Assembly (NCBI GenBank): GCA_964393975.1
Contig: CAYMVO010000007.1
Span: 1 to 55,723 of the forward strand
DNA length: 55,723 bases
Reading direction: 5' to 3'
DNA from: CALVNN01 sp964393975
Lineage (GTDB): Bacteria; Bacillota; Clostridia; Christensenellales; UBA1242
Both the position numbers and the translations under genes were made by a program. Below are positions 54,029-55,723 of the stretch, one piece after another (the stretch's first letter is position 1; every line of letters starts with the position of its first letter). The notes below the pieces were generated by a model. It had not been told where the DNA came from, ran no database searches, and worked only from the letters and a program-made list of their open reading frames with translations.

Positions 54029-55543
54029 ATGATAAAATTAGTAAATATAAATTTGAGTTTTGGGATAAAGACATTGTTTAAAGATGTCAATATTCAAATA
54101 AACAATACCGACAAGATTGGTATTATTGGTGAAAATGGGACAGGGAAAACGACTCTATTAAAAATCATATCAAAGGATATTGTCCCAGAGAGTGGAAGCG
54201 TGGTCAATACGGAGAGATTAAGTTTTGTAAAACAAAGCACAGATATAAATATTTTTGATATTTATGAAAAATTTAGTGATGCAGACTATATTTCTCAGTT
54301 TTACAAACAATTAAAAATGTTAAATTTTGAAAATGACAGTTTATTAGATAGTGGCAATTTGGAACCCTTGAGTTGTGGCGAAAAAATGAAGATATCAATA
54401 GCAGATGCGTTGTCAAGTGAACCTACAACAATTATCTTAGACGAACCGACTAATCACTTGGATAGAACAGGTAAGAAGGTCTTAATTAAAGCGATAAATG
54501 ATTTTGATGGTGGAGTTATTATTGTTAGTCACGATATAGATTTTTTAAATAAAACAGTTAATAAAATTTTTGAAGTAAAAAATGGCAATATTAATGAATA
54601 TTGTGGCAATTATAATGACTATTTAGAACAAAAAGCGATTGAGAAAAGTGAGGTGCAAAAGAATTATGAAAAAACCATTAAAGAACAAAAGAGGATAAAA
54701 GAACAAATAGATTTTTATAATAAAATAGCGCATATTGCTGATAAGGGCGTTAATAAACAAGGGGGTTCACCATCGGATAATAGACATATGGCCGCGAGAG
54801 GACGTGCTAATAGATCTGCGGGGAAGTTGAGTAGATTTGCTAGCGCAAAAATTGCTCGACTAGAAGATGAATTGAATAAAGACATTGAAGCGCCTGAAAA
54901 GGATAAAAAAATAAAATACAAATTGCAAAAGACAGATATACCAACAGATATTGCAGTGTTTGCTAAAAATTTAACATTTTCGTATGATGATAAAGTGATT
55001 TTTGATAATTGCAATTTTGTTATTAATTCTGGCGACAAGGTTGGCATTGTTGGCGATAATGGAGTAGGAAAAACGACTCTAGTAAATTTAATATTAAAAA
55101 ACTTAACCCCTCAAAGTGGTGAGCTATTTACTCCAAAAAACTTGAAAATTGTTACAATGTATCAAGATGTTTATGATTTACCAGAAGATAAAACTGTAAA
55201 TGAATTAAGTCTTGATAAAGATAAAAATTATAGAACGGATTTTTTAACTAATCTTATTAGTATGGGGCTTGACAAAAAAATTTTAGATACTAAGATAAAA
55301 TTTTTAAGTTCTGGTGAAAAAATGAGAATAAAATTATCTCAAGTGATTTTAAGTGATGCTAATATGATTATCCTAGACGAACCAACAAATCATCTAGATA
55401 TAAAAAATAAAGAATATTTGGAAAAGGTGTTAAGTGATTATATTGGAACAGTAGTTATTATTAGTCACGATGAAAATTTCATTGATAATGTAACAAATAA
55501 AAAATTGGTTATATCAAACCATAAAATAATGCAAGCAGATTAA
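54029..55543 (+). CDS. ABC-F family ATP-binding protein
   Basis: ABC-F proteins have two ATPase domains on one chain and no membrane part; they act on the ribosome, in translation control or antibiotic protection. In 504 residues: Walker A GENGTGKTT at 34-42, signature LSCGEKM, Walker B TIILDEPTNHLD; then a charged linker (about 200-310) with RRANRSAGKLSRFASAK-like basic helices; then GDNGVGKTT, LSSGEKM and MIILDEPTNHLD. The linker that would define the subfamily is of middle length; it could be a resistance type (Vga/Lsa-like) or a housekeeping factor. AAAGGAGG precedes the ATG; no leader peptide with regulatory hairpins is evident. Confidence 0.88.
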   Translation: MIKLVNINLSFGIKTLFKDVNIQINNTDKIGIIGENGTGKTTLLKIISKDIVPESGSVVNTERLSFVKQSTDINIFDIYEKFSDADYISQFYKQLKMLNFENDSLLDSGNLEPLSCGEKMKISIADALSSEPTTIILDEPTNHLDRTGKKVLIKAINDFDGGVIIVSHDIDFLNKTVNKIFEVKNGNINEYCGNYNDYLEQKAIEKSEVQKNYEKTIKEQKRIKEQIDFYNKIAHIADKGVNKQGGSPSDNRHMAARGRANRSAGKLSRFASAKIARLEDELNKDIEAPEKDKKIKYKLQKTDIPTDIAVFAKNLTFSYDDKVIFDNCNFVINSGDKVGIVGDNGVGKTTLVNLILKNLTPQSGELFTPKNLKIVTMYQDVYDLPEDKTVNELSLDKDKNYRTDFLTNLISMGLDKKILDTKIKFLSSGEKMRIKLSQVILSDANMIILDEPTNHLDIKNKEYLEKVLSDYIGTVVIISHDENFIDNVTNKKLVISNHKIMQAD

Positions 55544-55567
55544 ATATTTTAAGATTTAAAAGATTGA

Positions 55568-55723
55568 TATAATAGATATTTTGAGTGACTAACCATGTTT
55601 AATGGCTAGGCGCTTTTGTGTCGTTATCGACACCCGCGCAAAGATACCTGCAAAAGCGGTTCGGTTGTGGACGTACGGCTTGATGTGCTTATCTAATAAA
55701 ATGTATCCTTTTATATGCCGTTA
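55568..55723 (+). ncRNA. Unidentified structured RNA with its own promoter, cut by the window end
   Basis: An extended -10 (TGATATAAT, 55565-55573) lies upstream. Then come two hairpins: TAACCAT-GTTTA-ATGGCTA (one mismatch, about 55590-55608) and GTGTCG-TTAT-CGACAC (perfect, about 55618-55633), flanked by GCGC on both sides, followed by GC-richer single-stranded sequence. No reading frame fits. The two adjacent 5' hairpins recall the Alu-type domain of a large SRP RNA, but this is weak and no signature motif was confirmed. The RNA continues beyond the window. Confidence 0.4.

Noticed and set aside
55640..55723. tmRNA start, suggested by GGACGTACGG near 55668
   Set aside because: The flanking sequence does not pair as a tmRNA acceptor stem and the promoter lies about 100 bases too far upstream.

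Overview
The window is AT-rich chromosomal DNA from an anaerobic, probably endospore-forming member of the Bacillota (class Clostridia-like). The evidence is a pyruvate:ferredoxin oxidoreductase, SpoIIID, a SpoIIQ-type LytM protein, a protein with a Spo0A-type C-terminal domain, strong AGGAGG-type ribosome binding sites, and many promoters of the TTGACA-17-TATAAT type. No species can be named from the sequence alone; an uncultured gut lineage would fit.

Layout. 1-450 is the C-terminal end of a repetitive surface protein. 935-3117 is a translation block (rpmE, prmC, prfA). 3331-6257 holds a small membrane protein, rnhB, the initiator tRNA, lepB and a divergent Spo0A-like regulator. 6258-9320 is a decayed insertion zone: fragments resembling the 3' half of tRNA-Arg(CCU), shared hairpins, two copies of a broken short reading frame, and one intact DUF4143-type ATPase. 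9327-13547 encodes a lipoprotein and a VirB6/TrbL-like membrane protein. 13684-17537 is a sporulation and housekeeping block with a dehydrogenase-fold protein, a small exported protein, SpoIIQ-like, acyl carrier protein, SpoIIID and a TtcA-like tRNA thiolase.

17840-46374, half of the window, is two tandem paralogous giant genes for lipoproteins of 5142 and 4312 residues. Both start with a lipobox and Ig-like (BIG2-type) modules, continue with GLUG-like beta-helix modules, and end in unrelated tails: glycine-rich in the first, a BspA-like leucine-rich repeat in the second. They carry many in-frame tandem micro-duplications. They are the most striking protein-coding content.

46455-55543 holds PFOR divergent from truA-proS, then a compact RNA-protein locus: a predicted Y RNA with a tRNA-like T-arm hairpin, a Ro60 (TROVE/vWA) protein whose metal-binding MIDAS appears lost, and a small downstream gene that seems to carry a one-base frameshift. 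An ABC-F ATPase follows. The window ends inside an unidentified structured RNA with its own promoter.

Best candidates for something undescribed are the giant lipoprotein pair, the Y RNA-Ro60-small ORF cassette, and the tRNA-Arg fragment cluster. All functional calls rest on motif reading without database searches.
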